Below, piece by piece: positions 48,809 to 57,839 of a stretch of 64,000 bases of DNA; position 1 is the first letter of the stretch; each line of letters starts with the position of its first letter. The notes under the pieces were generated by a model. The model made no database searches. It was not told where the DNA came from and saw nothing but the letters and a program-made list of their open reading frames with translations. This DNA is from Levilactobacillus angrenensis (lineage in GTDB: Bacteria > Bacillota > Bacilli > Lactobacillales > Lactobacillaceae). A program made the position numbers and the translations under genes. The stretch is from NCBI RefSeq assembly GCF_003946085.1, contig NZ_RHOB01000003.1, forward strand, positions 62,001 to 126,000. Direction: 5' to 3'.

Positions 48809-50129
48809 ACCCACGCGGCCCAGTTTGGATGAAGTCAATCGTAGCGTGCCGGTACCTAGCGTCTATGAGACGTCATTTTTCCAGAAATTTCTCGCTTATA
48901 GCGGGCCCGGTGCGTTGGTGGCTATTGGCTATATGGACCCCGGCAATTGGTTGACGTCGCTGGCGGGGGGCAGCCAGTATCGCTATCAACTGTTGGCAGT
49001 CCTGGTCATGGCGATTTTAGTCGCGATGTTCATGCAGGATTTGGCCATCAAGCTCGGCGTCGTGGCCCGTCAAGATTTGGCTCAAGCAATCGCGGCCCAG
49101 GTTCCCACACCCGTGCGTATCACGCTGTGGCTGCTCAATGAGGTGGCGATGATGGCGACCGATCTGACCGGGGTCGTGGGCACGGCCATCGCCTTGAAAT
49201 TACTCTTTGGCTTGCCGCTGGTCTACGGCATCCTACTGACAGTGGCCGACGTGCTGATTGTCCTGTTGTTTTTGCACTTCGGCATTCGGCGCATCGAATT
49301 CATCGTGTTGGTGGCGATTCTCACCGTGGGGCTGATCTTTGCCATCGAGGTCTGGCGCGCCCAACCCGTGCCGAGTGCGATTGCTCGCGGTTTGGTCCCT
49401 TCGCTCAGCCTCCTGACCAATCATGAAAAATTGATTCTCAGCGTCGGCATTATCGGCGCGACCATCATGCCCCACAACCTTTACTTACATTCGGCCCTCG
49501 CCCAAAGTCGGCGCTACGACGAGCACGACCCGGCGCAAGTCACCGAGGCGTTGCGGTTCGCCCGCTGGGATTCTACCGTCCATTTGATTGCGGCTCTGAT
49601 CATTAACGCCTTACTCTTGATTCTCGGCGGCACGCTATTCTTTGGCAAAACGGGCCAACTTTCCAGTCTGCAGGCCGTCTACCAGGGCCTGAAAAATAGC
49701 GCCATCGTCGGCACGTTGGCTAGTCCGCTCATGAGTTGGTTGTTCGCGTTGGCCCTCTTGATCACCGGGCTGATTTCGTCCATCACCAGCACCCTGTCCG
49801 GACAAATCGTGATGGAAGGCTACATCCACATTCGCTTACCCTTGTGGCAACGGCGCCTGCTGACACGTTTCGTAACGCTAGTGCCCATCATCTTGATTGG
49901 CTGGGCGGTCGGCTTTAACGACCACACCTTTGAAAGCCTCATCGTCTACGCTCAGGTGGTCTTGAGCATTGCGTTGCCATTCACCCTTTTCCCACTGATT
50001 CATTTGACGGACCAGTCGCCGCTAATGGGCAACCACGTCAACCGCCGCGCAATCGCAGTCATCGGGTACGGCTTGACGGCGGTGATCACCGTGTTTAACC
50101 TGCAATTATTACTCTCTGTTTTTTCTTAA
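48801..50129 (+). CDS. mntH: Nramp-family divalent metal transporter (MntH; HitA-like)
   Basis: A 442-residue proton-coupled Mn/Fe importer with 11 helices. Helix 1 has GYMDPGNWLTS and helix 6 has IMPHNLYLHSAL, the two metal-binding unwound segments. ATG 48801 is 8 nt after GTGGG inside hemH; GTG 48792 and ATG 48795 are too close to the site. L. brevis has a hop-inducible Nramp gene, hitA, and this could be its equivalent. Heavy manganese import is typical of lactobacilli. Confidence 0.92.
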   Translation: MPEPTRPSLDEVNRSVPVPSVYETSFFQKFLAYSGPGALVAIGYMDPGNWLTSLAGGSQYRYQLLAVLVMAILVAMFMQDLAIKLGVVARQDLAQAIAAQVPTPVRITLWLLNEVAMMATDLTGVVGTAIALKLLFGLPLVYGILLTVADVLIVLLFLHFGIRRIEFIVLVAILTVGLIFAIEVWRAQPVPSAIARGLVPSLSLLTNHEKLILSVGIIGATIMPHNLYLHSALAQSRRYDEHDPAQVTEALRFARWDSTVHLIAALIINALLLILGGTLFFGKTGQLSSLQAVYQGLKNSAIVGTLASPLMSWLFALALLITGLISSITSTLSGQIVMEGYIHIRLPLWQRRLLTRFVTLVPIILIGWAVGFNDHTFESLIVYAQVVLSIALPFTLFPLIHLTDQSPLMGNHVNRRAIAVIGYGLTAVITVFNLQLLLSVFS

Positions 50130-50189
50130 AATGCCATACAAAAGCGCGTCTGGGCCATTTGTCCAAACGCGCTTTTATATGGCATTTTA
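50130..50189 (+). terminator. Strong terminator after mntH
   Basis: AAAATGCCATA pairs with TATGGCATTTT, and inside AAAAGCGCGT pairs with ACGCGCTTTT. The double stem can stop transcripts from both sides. Confidence 0.85.
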
Positions 50190-50217
50190 ACTCAGTGAAA
50201 CGGGTAGCCGGTTGCGT

Positions 50218-51336
50218 CTATCCCAACGCTGTGACCACTTGCAAAGTCGCTGAGAAATAATTCTTCTTTTCAATCGATTTTGGCAGTTGCTTAGCCGTCT
50301 TCTTTTTCAGGGACGTGCGCTTCATCACGCGCGCCGCGTAGTTGACCGGCGCGGTAAACGCGGTGTTCTCGTAGGTGTTGACCGCTTTGCCGCCGAGCGT
50401 GTAGACCGCCTTGATCTTGGCCTTCCGGTTGTAGAAGGTCAGTTGCTTGAGCAGCGCTTTTTTGGTCACGCTGTCATGTTTGATCTTATAAGTCTGGGCT
50501 AACCGCCACGGCACCCGGCAAGCATTGTAGCCAACTTGATTATCCGTGCCCGATTCAATGGCATACGGCTGCACGGCCTTGAGCTTCAGGCTCTTACCTG
50601 TCACGAAAATGAAGTCTGGAAACAAGCCCGTCTTGTGCCGCGCACTCAGCTTCTTAACTGCGGTTTGACTGCGTTTAGCCACCTTGTTCCAGAAGCTATC
50701 GTGGGTGTATTTCGCAAACGTCTTGAAGTACCCCGTCATCAAATCCGCCGTCCGCAACTTACTGCGGTCATAAGCACTCGTGGCCCAATTACCCATAGTT
50801 GGCAGTAAGGTCGTCGGGTTGATTTCCTTTTGCTTGATGGCCTTCAAAAGCTTCTTGGCGGCCGCCTTGTAATTGACCTTTTTACTACCCCACTTCTTGT
50901 CGGCTAAAATCAACGCATAGGCAATGTCCAAATCTCCATCGGTCGCCGAATTTCGCTGCTGGCCGGTACTGGTCAGCTTGCCGCCACGCTTGGTCTGTTG
51001 CCACTGCATCAACGGGACCTTGCTGGATACCCGGTGAGCACGGTAGTATTTGTAGAACTGGTTAAACGTGCTCCGCGTATTGACGCCCTTCTTAGCCGCC
51101 AATACGGCCGCTAACATGCCGTAACCCTGGCCCTCAGATAAAGCGGTCGTGGCTCCTTGGCCGTTGTTGGACTTGACATACTTTTGGGTCTTGCCGCCCA
51201 CATAAGCCTTCCGCCACTGCTTATACAGCGTGGTGGCAGACGCCGCGTGCGCCGACATCGGTTGGGACAGCGCTAAGCCGCCAACCGTCAAGCCACACAA
51301 CACCGCCATACCAACGATTAATTTATGTAAATGCAT
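50218..51336 (-). CDS. Secreted glycoside hydrolase family 8 enzyme
   Basis: A 372-residue exported GH8 protein (endoglucanase/chitosanase/licheninase type). The signal peptide ends in AHAAS. The catalytic acid is the Glu of TALSEGQGYGML, and the base region is ATDGDLDIAYALILAD. A C-terminal YNACRVPWRLA block is typical. It probably acts on beta-glucan, perhaps exopolysaccharide of this or other bacteria. It is monocistronic. Confidence 0.9.
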   Translation of the reverse strand: MHLHKLIVGMAVLCGLTVGGLALSQPMSAHAASATTLYKQWRKAYVGGKTQKYVKSNNGQGATTALSEGQGYGMLAAVLAAKKGVNTRSTFNQFYKYYRAHRVSSKVPLMQWQQTKRGGKLTSTGQQRNSATDGDLDIAYALILADKKWGSKKVNYKAAAKKLLKAIKQKEINPTTLLPTMGNWATSAYDRSKLRTADLMTGYFKTFAKYTHDSFWNKVAKRSQTAVKKLSARHKTGLFPDFIFVTGKSLKLKAVQPYAIESGTDNQVGYNACRVPWRLAQTYKIKHDSVTKKALLKQLTFYNRKAKIKAVYTLGGKAVNTYENTAFTAPVNYAARVMKRTSLKKKTAKQLPKSIEKKNYFSATLQVVTALG

Positions 51337-51429
51337 ACTGGTAACTCCTTTCGCTATTCATACGTTCATTATACCGCGCACTGAAATAAAAAGGACTGTG
51401 ACCACCGCCACAATCCTGGAATAACGTTG

Positions 51430-51765
51430 CTATTTAGTTTTTGCCTCATCCGTGAAGATTTCCTTGGCAATATTGAAGGCAGACCACGCTTTAGGCCAAC
51501 CCACGTAGAAGGATAAGTGGGTAATAACTTCGGCAATCTCGTCCTTGGTGATGCCGTTGCCCTTGCCAATCTTCAGATGTGCTGGAAGTTGTTCAAAGTT
51601 GCCCGCAGAAATCAATGCAGAAATCGTAATCAAACTTCGTTGGTGCGCGGATAATTTATCCTCGCGTGACCAGACTTGACCGAATAAGACATCGTCATTG
51701 AGTTCAGCAAACTTGGGCGCAAAATCACCTAAGTTGTCCCGACCAGCAGTTTGTTTTTTCGCCAT
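51430..51765 (-). CDS. Carboxymuconolactone decarboxylase (CMD) family protein
   Basis: A 111-residue helical CMD protein, with SAHQRSLITISALISAG, HLKIGKGNGITKDEIAEVI and HLSFYVGWPKAWSA. The CxxC of AhpD-type peroxidase adaptors is missing, so it is a CM-decarboxylase-like form. Last gene of merR-cupin-CMD, 12 bp after the cupin gene. Such trios accompany aldehyde or redox stress responses, by analogy. Confidence 0.88.
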   Translation of the reverse strand: MAKKQTAGRDNLGDFAPKFAELNDDVLFGQVWSREDKLSAHQRSLITISALISAGNFEQLPAHLKIGKGNGITKDEIAEVITHLSFYVGWPKAWSAFNIAKEIFTDEAKTK

Positions 51766-51777
51766 CGTGCTAACCTC

Positions 51778-52188
51778 CTAATCCAACGCGTCGTAATGGG
51801 CGTCATCCACTGGTTCCAACCATTCTGGAGTACCCGCCGTAATGGCGACGTGGCTAAACCAACTATCCTTGGTGGCACCGTGCCAATGCTTAACGCCGTC
51901 CTTAGTCACGACCACATCGCCAGGATGAAGCCGGCGTGCGGGTTGACTAGCTTCTTGATACCAGCCTTCGCCACCCGTGACCAGCAGGATTTGGAACCCA
52001 TTGTGGTGAATGTGCCAGTTGTTCCGGCACCCCGGTTCAAAGGTCACATTACCCACACCAACACTGACATCGGGGTCATTGACCAGGCCCTGTAAGTAGC
52101 TTTGACCCGTGAAGACATCTTGGTAAGCCACGTTTTTTTCGCCAACTGGGAAGATGACGCCATTTTTCACATTTTCATTCCTTGCCAT
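51778..52188 (-). CDS. Cupin-domain protein
   Basis: A 136-residue single cupin. Metal ligands are in WHIHHNGFQ and HWHGATKD, with GGEGWYQ and LHPGDVVV between. The reaction is unknown. Second gene of the merR-cupin-CMD operon, between a regulator and a CMD protein, an association seen widely in lactobacilli. Confidence 0.9.
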   Translation of the reverse strand: MARNENVKNGVIFPVGEKNVAYQDVFTGQSYLQGLVNDPDVSVGVGNVTFEPGCRNNWHIHHNGFQILLVTGGEGWYQEASQPARRLHPGDVVVTKDGVKHWHGATKDSWFSHVAITAGTPEWLEPVDDAHYDALD

Positions 52189-52202
52189 ATTTTTTAGCCT
52201 CT

Positions 52203-52622
52203 TTAGTCTTGAAATTTTTGCAAGTAGTCGTGGAAGCTCTCAGCATCTGGAATCGAGTGATCAATTTTACCATCGTACCAGTCGATCTTGTGTCCTAAGA
52301 CTTGTAAATGCATCTGCAATTCAGCAATATCGGCCTCGGCATCCACCTTGACCTGCTGGAGCATTGCCCGGCGTTCCGCGATGGTGCTGTCACCGGCGGC
52401 CCGCAAGCGCACGTATCGTTTCAGCTCGTTTAGTCGCATGCCGGTCCCTTTGAGATGTAAGATGAACCCGACCCACCGGATGTCTTGCGTCGTGTAGTAA
52501 CGCACGCCGTTGCCATCTCGTTGGGGCCGAATCAAGCCCTGATCTTCATAATACCGTAACGTGTACGAAGACAAGCCCACCAACTTGGCGAACTCCCCAA
52601 TACGATAATGCTGCTCTGCCAT
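52203..52622 (-). CDS. MerR-family transcriptional regulator
   Basis: A 139-residue regulator. The winged helix-turn-helix is YRIGEFAKLVGLSSYTLRYY and EDQGLIRPQRDGNGVRYY, followed by a coiled-coil dimerisation helix. It contains no cysteine, so it does not use a Cys-based metal or redox site. ATG 52622 follows AGGAGGG. It is first in the operon with the cupin and CMD genes and probably controls them. Confidence 0.9.
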   Translation of the reverse strand: MAEQHYRIGEFAKLVGLSSYTLRYYEDQGLIRPQRDGNGVRYYTTQDIRWVGFILHLKGTGMRLNELKRYVRLRAAGDSTIAERRAMLQQVKVDAEADIAELQMHLQVLGHKIDWYDGKIDHSIPDAESFHDYLQKFQD

Positions 52623-52722
52623 TGCTGACCCTCCTCTACTTGCTAACAAGACTAGTAAACACCTTCAAGTGCACTCTAAGGCAAGCGAAAATGACTAAAA
52701 AATTTGATTATTGGCGAATGAC

Positions 52723-53292
52723 TTATTCAATGGTGGTAAATTGGTCGATGGCCAACTGCATGGTTTGGTCAAACCGCTGATCGACCTTCCGAGCTGGCAA
52801 CCGCAAAAAGCCGCCAATTTCTTGAACGATGAAGCCAAATAGCGCCGACCGATACAGCGTGGACTCCACCAAGGCCGTGTTGCCGGCTTCATCTAAATGT
52901 AGGCTCTTGAACATCTGTTGATACAGGTCGACCAGCGCCTGGTGCGTAGCGGTCAATTGCTGCAAGTCATTGGGATTCAGTAACAATGGTGCTAAATGCT
53001 GTTGCTGCTTGCAGCCTGCCCGGAATTCCTGGGCAAAGACCCAGAGTGCTTCCTTTCCAGCAACCCCGACTAACCGCCGCATCAAGCGATCCGCAATCTC
53101 ATTGACAAAGGTGACCCCTACTTGGTCCAGCAAATCATTTAAACTGTCAACATAGTTATAAACAGACTGGGGCCGCACGTCGAGTCGCCCCGCCAACGCG
53201 CGAATCGTCAGGTGACTCAGCCCCTCACTGGCAATGATGTCGTTGGCCTGATCCAAGACTTGTTCTCGCGATAATGTCCGTCGTTTTACCAT
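52723..53292 (-). CDS. TetR-family transcriptional regulator
   Basis: A 189-residue regulator. The HTH is LTIRALAGRLDVRPQSVYNY (residues 27-46); the C-terminal part has the helical TetR_C pattern with a TAG-like WHG domain. The target is not evident, since neighbours are the MerR operon downstream and the surface adhesin gene upstream on the same strand. Confidence 0.88.
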   Translation of the reverse strand: MVKRRTLSREQVLDQANDIIASEGLSHLTIRALAGRLDVRPQSVYNYVDSLNDLLDQVGVTFVNEIADRLMRRLVGVAGKEALWVFAQEFRAGCKQQQHLAPLLLNPNDLQQLTATHQALVDLYQQMFKSLHLDEAGNTALVESTLYRSALFGFIVQEIGGFLRLPARKVDQRFDQTMQLAIDQFTTIE

Positions 53293-53481
53293 TATTGTTC
53301 TCCCCCTCTAACATCTTGAGGTTATTATACCGTGAACGGCCGGCGAAATAAACTGGCCAACGGTGACGACTACCGACCCACAGCATACCGATAAATTCGG
53401 GAAAGATTTTACTTGCTTCAGCGACCATCATAGCATATAATCATCAGCAAGGATAGTTAATCCCGTTACAAATATATTTAT

Positions 53482-53516
53482 AAAAAAGACGCCACCTGGC
53501 GATACCAGATGACGCC
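53482..53516 (-). terminator. Intrinsic terminator of the LPXTG protein gene
   Basis: GGCGTCATCTGG pairs with CCAGGTGGCGTC (G-T wobbles) on the minus strand, followed by TTTTTT. Confidence 0.85.
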
Positions 53517-53524
53517 TTTCCTAA

Positions 53525-55384
53525 CTATTCATGACGCCGATAAACAATCACGCCTAAACTACTAAACGCGAGTAATCCTAAACCAATCCAGAGAATAGCG
53601 GGGTGCTGCTGTTCGCCGGTTTGTGGCAACGTGTTCCCACTGTATGCTGGACTAGTCCCGTTCGCCGTGGCATGACCATTCTGTTGACCAGCCGCACCAG
53701 TAGTCGCCGATTGACTACCAGTAACGTTGCCAGTTACCGGGCCACTTGGAGTTACAGACGAGCCAGTCGTACTGCCCGCCGGCGTGGTGGCCGCGCCTGA
53801 ATGACTCGGCTTCTGTGGCGTCGTTGGCTGCGTAACCGTTGGCTTTTGTGGCTTTTGTGGCTTTTGTGGCTTTTGCGGTTGCGTCACCGTTGGCTTCTGT
53901 GGCTTCTGTGGCTTCTGTGGCACTTCAGGCTTTTGTGGCACTTCAGGCTTCTGCGGTTCTTGTGGTACCTCAGGCTTTTGTGGTTCTTGAGGCGCCTCAG
54001 GGTTTTGCGGCTCACCTGGCGTGGGCGTACCAGGGCCTGGCTGTCCAGGATTTTCTGGATTTTCTGGTTCAACTGGCGTGGTTGGACCAGGGCCTGGTTG
54101 CCCAGGATTCTCCGGATTTTCTGGTTCAACTGGCGTCGTCGGACCAGGACCTGGTTGCCCAGGATTCTCCGGATTACCGCCTTCACCGGGACCTTCACTA
54201 TTTTCCCGTTGGTCAGTTGCAAAGACTTCGACTGGTGTCGTCTGACCAGCCGTTATCGTAAATGGTAACGGCGTATCATTGAGGGCAAAGCCTGCTGGCG
54301 GTGTCGTTTCAACGAAGGCGTAATCACCAACCGGTAAGTTCTTGTAGACAATTTGGCCATCTGCATTGGTGACCAGATCACTGGCAACCACGGTCCCATC
54401 AGCCTTTTGCAACCGATAAACCGCGCCAGTCAACATTTCTTCTGTGCCAGTTGCTTGCTTGTTCAAGACGACTTCGCCAGTGCCGACTTCACCAGATCCG
54501 CTGCCGCTGCCGCCCCAAGCAATTTGCGACCCAACAGTCTTACCGTCCCAAGCGGCTTGATTGGTCCAACTGCCGCCATTATCCAGCGTTGTTGGCCGCG
54601 TTTGATAGGTCATGTTGATGGCGGTGGTGACGTTATCAAAGGTAAACGTTAACCGATTGCCATCTTGGCTCACGGTCGGCGTCGTCGTCCCGCTAGACAC
54701 AAACGTACTCTTCGTGACATACTCCCCAGTTTCCGCTACCACGGAGCCGGGAATAAATTCTTGATTGGCCCCCAGCGTGTCCGTCACAACCGCGTGGCCC
54801 ACGTTTTTACCAGTCGGATTAAACGCAATGTTCCAAGTCAACTTGGCTGGCGAACCATCTGGATTTTTCTCGCTGATCCAGCCAATCTTGTTCAATCCCC
54901 AGTCGTTGCCATCAGCATTCGTGACCGTCGTGCCTTTAACATAGAATTGTAACGTCCCGCGACGGTTAGTGCCGACCGAAGCAAACACATCGTTAAACAT
55001 GATACTGCCAGTCGTTTCACCGGCCTTGATCGTAAAGATGCCAACCTCGTGACCCGTATCGTCTAGAATCGATACCGTGGTATCATGTTCCGCGACAGCG
55101 CCAGTTGGTAAATGAACGGTGGCCGTATCACCGGTCGCAATGGCCTGCCCATCGGGAATCGCCCAATTGTATTGGACTGAATAACTCGTCCACTTATCCA
55201 GTTGGCTGCCATTCGTCACTGGATTACCTTCAATATCTGTAATGGTGGCGTCGCCTGACTGAAGACCAGAGGTCAAGACCTCCGCCGCGTGAGCCGTGAC
55301 GTTGTTCAACAGTAATCCCCCAACCAGGAAGACGGCCACAGTCACGACCAGACCGACCAGGGTCCGATAAATCTTCCTTCGCAT
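53525..55384 (-). CDS. LPXTG-anchored surface protein with collagen-binding-type and Cna B domains
   Basis: A 619-residue adhesin. Signal peptide residues 1-34; adhesin (SDR-Ig/collagen-binding-like) region about 35-295; one Cna B/prealbumin-like domain about 305-395 (GEVVLNKQATGTEEMLTGAV); then a Pro-rich stalk. The stalk has three units built on EPENPENPGQPGPGPTTPV, then PQKPE/PQKPQ units. The sortase signal LPQTG (residue 586), a hydrophobic helix and YRRHE end it. ATG 55384 follows GGAGGAGG. Confidence 0.9.
   Translation of the reverse strand: MRRKIYRTLVGLVVTVAVFLVGGLLLNNVTAHAAEVLTSGLQSGDATITDIEGNPVTNGSQLDKWTSYSVQYNWAIPDGQAIATGDTATVHLPTGAVAEHDTTVSILDDTGHEVGIFTIKAGETTGSIMFNDVFASVGTNRRGTLQFYVKGTTVTNADGNDWGLNKIGWISEKNPDGSPAKLTWNIAFNPTGKNVGHAVVTDTLGANQEFIPGSVVAETGEYVTKSTFVSSGTTTPTVSQDGNRLTFTFDNVTTAINMTYQTRPTTLDNGGSWTNQAAWDGKTVGSQIAWGGSGSGSGEVGTGEVVLNKQATGTEEMLTGAVYRLQKADGTVVASDLVTNADGQIVYKNLPVGDYAFVETTPPAGFALNDTPLPFTITAGQTTPVEVFATDQRENSEGPGEGGNPENPGQPGPGPTTPVEPENPENPGQPGPGPTTPVEPENPENPGQPGPGTPTPGEPQNPEAPQEPQKPEVPQEPQKPEVPQKPEVPQKPQKPQKPTVTQPQKPQKPQKPQKPTVTQPTTPQKPSHSGAATTPAGSTTGSSVTPSGPVTGNVTGSQSATTGAAGQQNGHATANGTSPAYSGNTLPQTGEQQHPAILWIGLGLLAFSSLGVIVYRRHE
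54024..54180 (-). repeat. 57-bp tandem repeats in the adhesin stalk
   Basis: About three copies of a 57-bp unit encode the 19-residue EPENPENPGQPGPGPTTPV block. The downstream stretch 53818-54005 has shorter 12-21 bp units for PQKP and PQEP. Such repeats vary in number between strains. Confidence 0.8.
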
Positions 55385-55606
55385 CTGTAATCCTCCTCCA
55401 ATCCATCAAAATTCTAACTAAATGTTCCTGACAATCCCACACCCTGTAGTCACTATAGCCGGGTTAGGACTGAAGGGGTTAGTGATTCAATTTGCTAACA
55501 ACTGTTTTTGTCAACGCCCCACCCAACTGACAGATTTAATCGTTATTTGATTGACGGCGGCAGCGCTAAGTTGTCCACTAATGCCGGTATAACGCCATTT
55601 AGCCAA

Positions 55607-55638
55607 CAAAAAACGCGCAATCATCATGATTACGCGTG
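55607..55638 (-). terminator. Intrinsic terminator of the aldo/keto reductase gene
   Basis: ACGCGTAATCAT pairs with ATGATTGCGCGT on the minus strand, followed by TTTTTT. The other 225 bp before the adhesin gene hold no gene that I can see. Confidence 0.75.
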
Positions 55639-55678
55639 CGTGCAAATTATCCAGTTGGTCATTTACTAACGGGACGAT

Positions 55679-56521
55679 TTAGTCAAATTCTTCGTAGGTG
55701 TTGGGATCCTGGCCTTCGAGGCGCCCATCCGGCCGATTGAGTCCGTTGATGGCCCGCACTTCACCTGGCGTCAATTCGAAGTCAAAGAGGTCCAAATTGG
55801 TCCGTTGATGAGTCAGGTTGCGGGACTTGGGAATGGGCACGATGCCCCGTTGCGTGTGCCACCGTAAAATGATTTGGCCCACGTTTTTCCCGTATTTTTG
55901 TGCCAGTTGTTGAATCACTGGTTCCTGCAAGGCGGCACTGCCACGGCCCAAGGGGCTCCAAGCTTCGGTCACGATACCTCGTTGCTGATCAGCGGCCAGC
56001 ATTTTTTCTTGTACCCAGTAGGGATGAATCTCAATTTGATTGACCGCCGGCGTCACACCGGTTTCGGTGATGAGCCGATCCAAATGTTCCGGTTCAAAGT
56101 TAGAAACGCCGATGGAGCGAATCAGCCCGCGCTGTTGCGCATCAATCATTGCCTGCCAAGCTTCAACGTAATGGTCGCGCTTGGGCAGTGGCCAATGAAT
56201 CAAGTAGAGGTCAAAATAGTCCAGCCCCAGCCGGTACAGGGATTCCTGGATCGCCATCGTGGCATCCGCATACTGATGATACTTGCCTGGCAATTTGGAC
56301 GTCACAAAGAAGTTCGCCCGGGGAATCCCGGACCGTCGAATCGCTTCTCCGACCGCACCTTCGTTGTCGTAGTTGGTTGCCGTGTCTAAACTGCGGTAGC
56401 CATCGTGAATGGCCGCTAAAATTTGGTTGACACCTTGGCCACCCCGAATTTGGAAGGTGCCCAGACCAATCGCGGGCATTTGATAGCCGTCGTTTAACGT
56501 TACATTGGGAATTGTCGTCAT
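55679..56521 (-). CDS. Aldo/keto reductase
   Basis: A 280-residue NADPH-dependent carbonyl reductase of the AKR5/2,5-diketogluconate reductase group. The catalytic tetrad is in LDTATNYDNE (Asp, Tyr), TSKLPG (Lys) and LIHWPLP (His). The cofactor clamp IPIPKSRNLTHQRTN is complete. The natural substrate is unknown. It lies next to two MFS exporters on the same strand but is separated by 65 bp. Confidence 0.92.
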   Translation of the reverse strand: MTTIPNVTLNDGYQMPAIGLGTFQIRGGQGVNQILAAIHDGYRSLDTATNYDNEGAVGEAIRRSGIPRANFFVTSKLPGKYHQYADATMAIQESLYRLGLDYFDLYLIHWPLPKRDHYVEAWQAMIDAQQRGLIRSIGVSNFEPEHLDRLITETGVTPAVNQIEIHPYWVQEKMLAADQQRGIVTEAWSPLGRGSAALQEPVIQQLAQKYGKNVGQIILRWHTQRGIVPIPKSRNLTHQRTNLDLFDFELTPGEVRAINGLNRPDGRLEGQDPNTYEEFD

Positions 56522-56586
56522 TAGAAAGCCTCCTGTAGAGTAATTACCAATAGGTTTAGCTTACCGCAACTATTTCCAGATGTGAA

Positions 56587-57762
56587 CTATGCCGTCTGCC
56601 GATGGCGTTTGATCACTCGGTTCAACACCACTGCCAGGACCAAGGAAATCGCGGCGTATCCAGCGGCACCCCAGCTGATATGGTTGAGGCCCACGGTGCC
56701 TAGCATCCCCGAAGCCGTGGCGGACCCCAAGGAAATCCCAAAATTAAAGAAGATGGAGTTTAAAGACGAGGCTAAGACGGTGGATTGCGGGTAATCTTGT
56801 TCCGCAATATTCAGAAAATGAATCTGAATCGGGGAATTTAAAATGGTGACGATCAGGCTCAGTACTAACAGCATGCCAAGCCCCAGAAACTTGCTGGATA
56901 ACCCCCATGGCAATAGTGCCAATAAAATCACGTCGGCAATGTAAAACCGTGGCATGACCCGTAAGCCGTTGCGTTCGGCCAGCATCCCCGAGAAGCGATT
57001 GCTGAGGATACTCATGATACCGATCAAGAACAGTAGCCAGTTTAAACTAGTCGTACTGAAGCCCAAGGCCGTTGTCAATAATGGTCGAATGTAGGTGTAG
57101 TATGCATACATGGTGGCGGCCGTAAACAGCACTAACGCGATGCCCACGATTACGCGGCGATCCTTTAGCAAGACCAGTTGGTTCTTCACACTCCCTTGAA
57201 CCTGTTCCACCTGACGCGGCAATAACCAGCCCAGCAAGACACACGTGATGGCACTAATGATCGAAATCAGATAGAAGGCATCATGCCAGCTGTAACTGGT
57301 ACTAATCGCCGTGCCAATGGGTACCCCAAAGACGGAGGCAATGCTAAATCCAGCGAAGATCCACGAGACCAAACCTGCCCGTTTCTCGCGCGGCGCAATG
57401 GTGCTGGCAAAGGTCATGATCAAAGAGATGATGGCGCCGGCCACCACGGCCGTGATGATTCGCGACACCAATAAAATCGGAAAACTCATGGCCAACCCAC
57501 TGAGCGTGTTGCCGACCAAGAAAATACCCATCAAGGTCATCAGCGTTTTATAACGACTGAAACGGTTGGTCAAAATCGTAATAAACGGCGTGCTCACGGC
57601 ATAGACGGTGGCAAAAATCGTCACCAAATAACCGACCGTCGCCACGGGGACCCGAAACTCCTGGGCGATGTCGGATAGGACCCCGACCACGATAAACTCA
57701 TTGCACCCCAACATAAACGCGACTAAGACAAACACAATGGCTTGCCAACGATACTTGTTCAT
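56587..57762 (-). CDS. MFS transporter, AraJ/DHA1 type (downstream paralogue)
   Basis: A 391-residue, 12-helix transporter. It begins YRWQAIVFVLVAFMLGCNEF and has the loop motif TNRFSRYKTLM, with RFSGMLAERNG in the second half. It is close to the gene at 57840 along its whole length, so the two arose by tandem duplication. Putative sugar, arabinose-derivative or drug exporter; the substrate is not known. Confidence 0.87.
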   Translation of the reverse strand: MNKYRWQAIVFVLVAFMLGCNEFIVVGVLSDIAQEFRVPVATVGYLVTIFATVYAVSTPFITILTNRFSRYKTLMTLMGIFLVGNTLSGLAMSFPILLVSRIITAVVAGAIISLIMTFASTIAPREKRAGLVSWIFAGFSIASVFGVPIGTAISTSYSWHDAFYLISIISAITCVLLGWLLPRQVEQVQGSVKNQLVLLKDRRVIVGIALVLFTAATMYAYYTYIRPLLTTALGFSTTSLNWLLFLIGIMSILSNRFSGMLAERNGLRVMPRFYIADVILLALLPWGLSSKFLGLGMLLVLSLIVTILNSPIQIHFLNIAEQDYPQSTVLASSLNSIFFNFGISLGSATASGMLGTVGLNHISWGAAGYAAISLVLAVVLNRVIKRHRQTA

Positions 57763-57839
57763 AAACGTTTTCCTCTGTTTTTCATAGATTTCTAATTACC
57801 AGATTACACTATTGGCGGCTAAATATTTAGCCAAACGAC

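Noticed and set aside
53818-54180. Tandem repeats as a possible CRISPR array
   Set aside because: Units are contiguous, in frame and encode Pro-rich stalk repeats; there are no unique spacers and no cas genes in the window.
53801-54268. Long plus-strand frames opposite the adhesin stalk (WLLWLLWLL- and VAFVAFVAF-type peptides)
   Set aside because: Antisense readings of the PQKP-type repeats; low complexity and no initiation signals.
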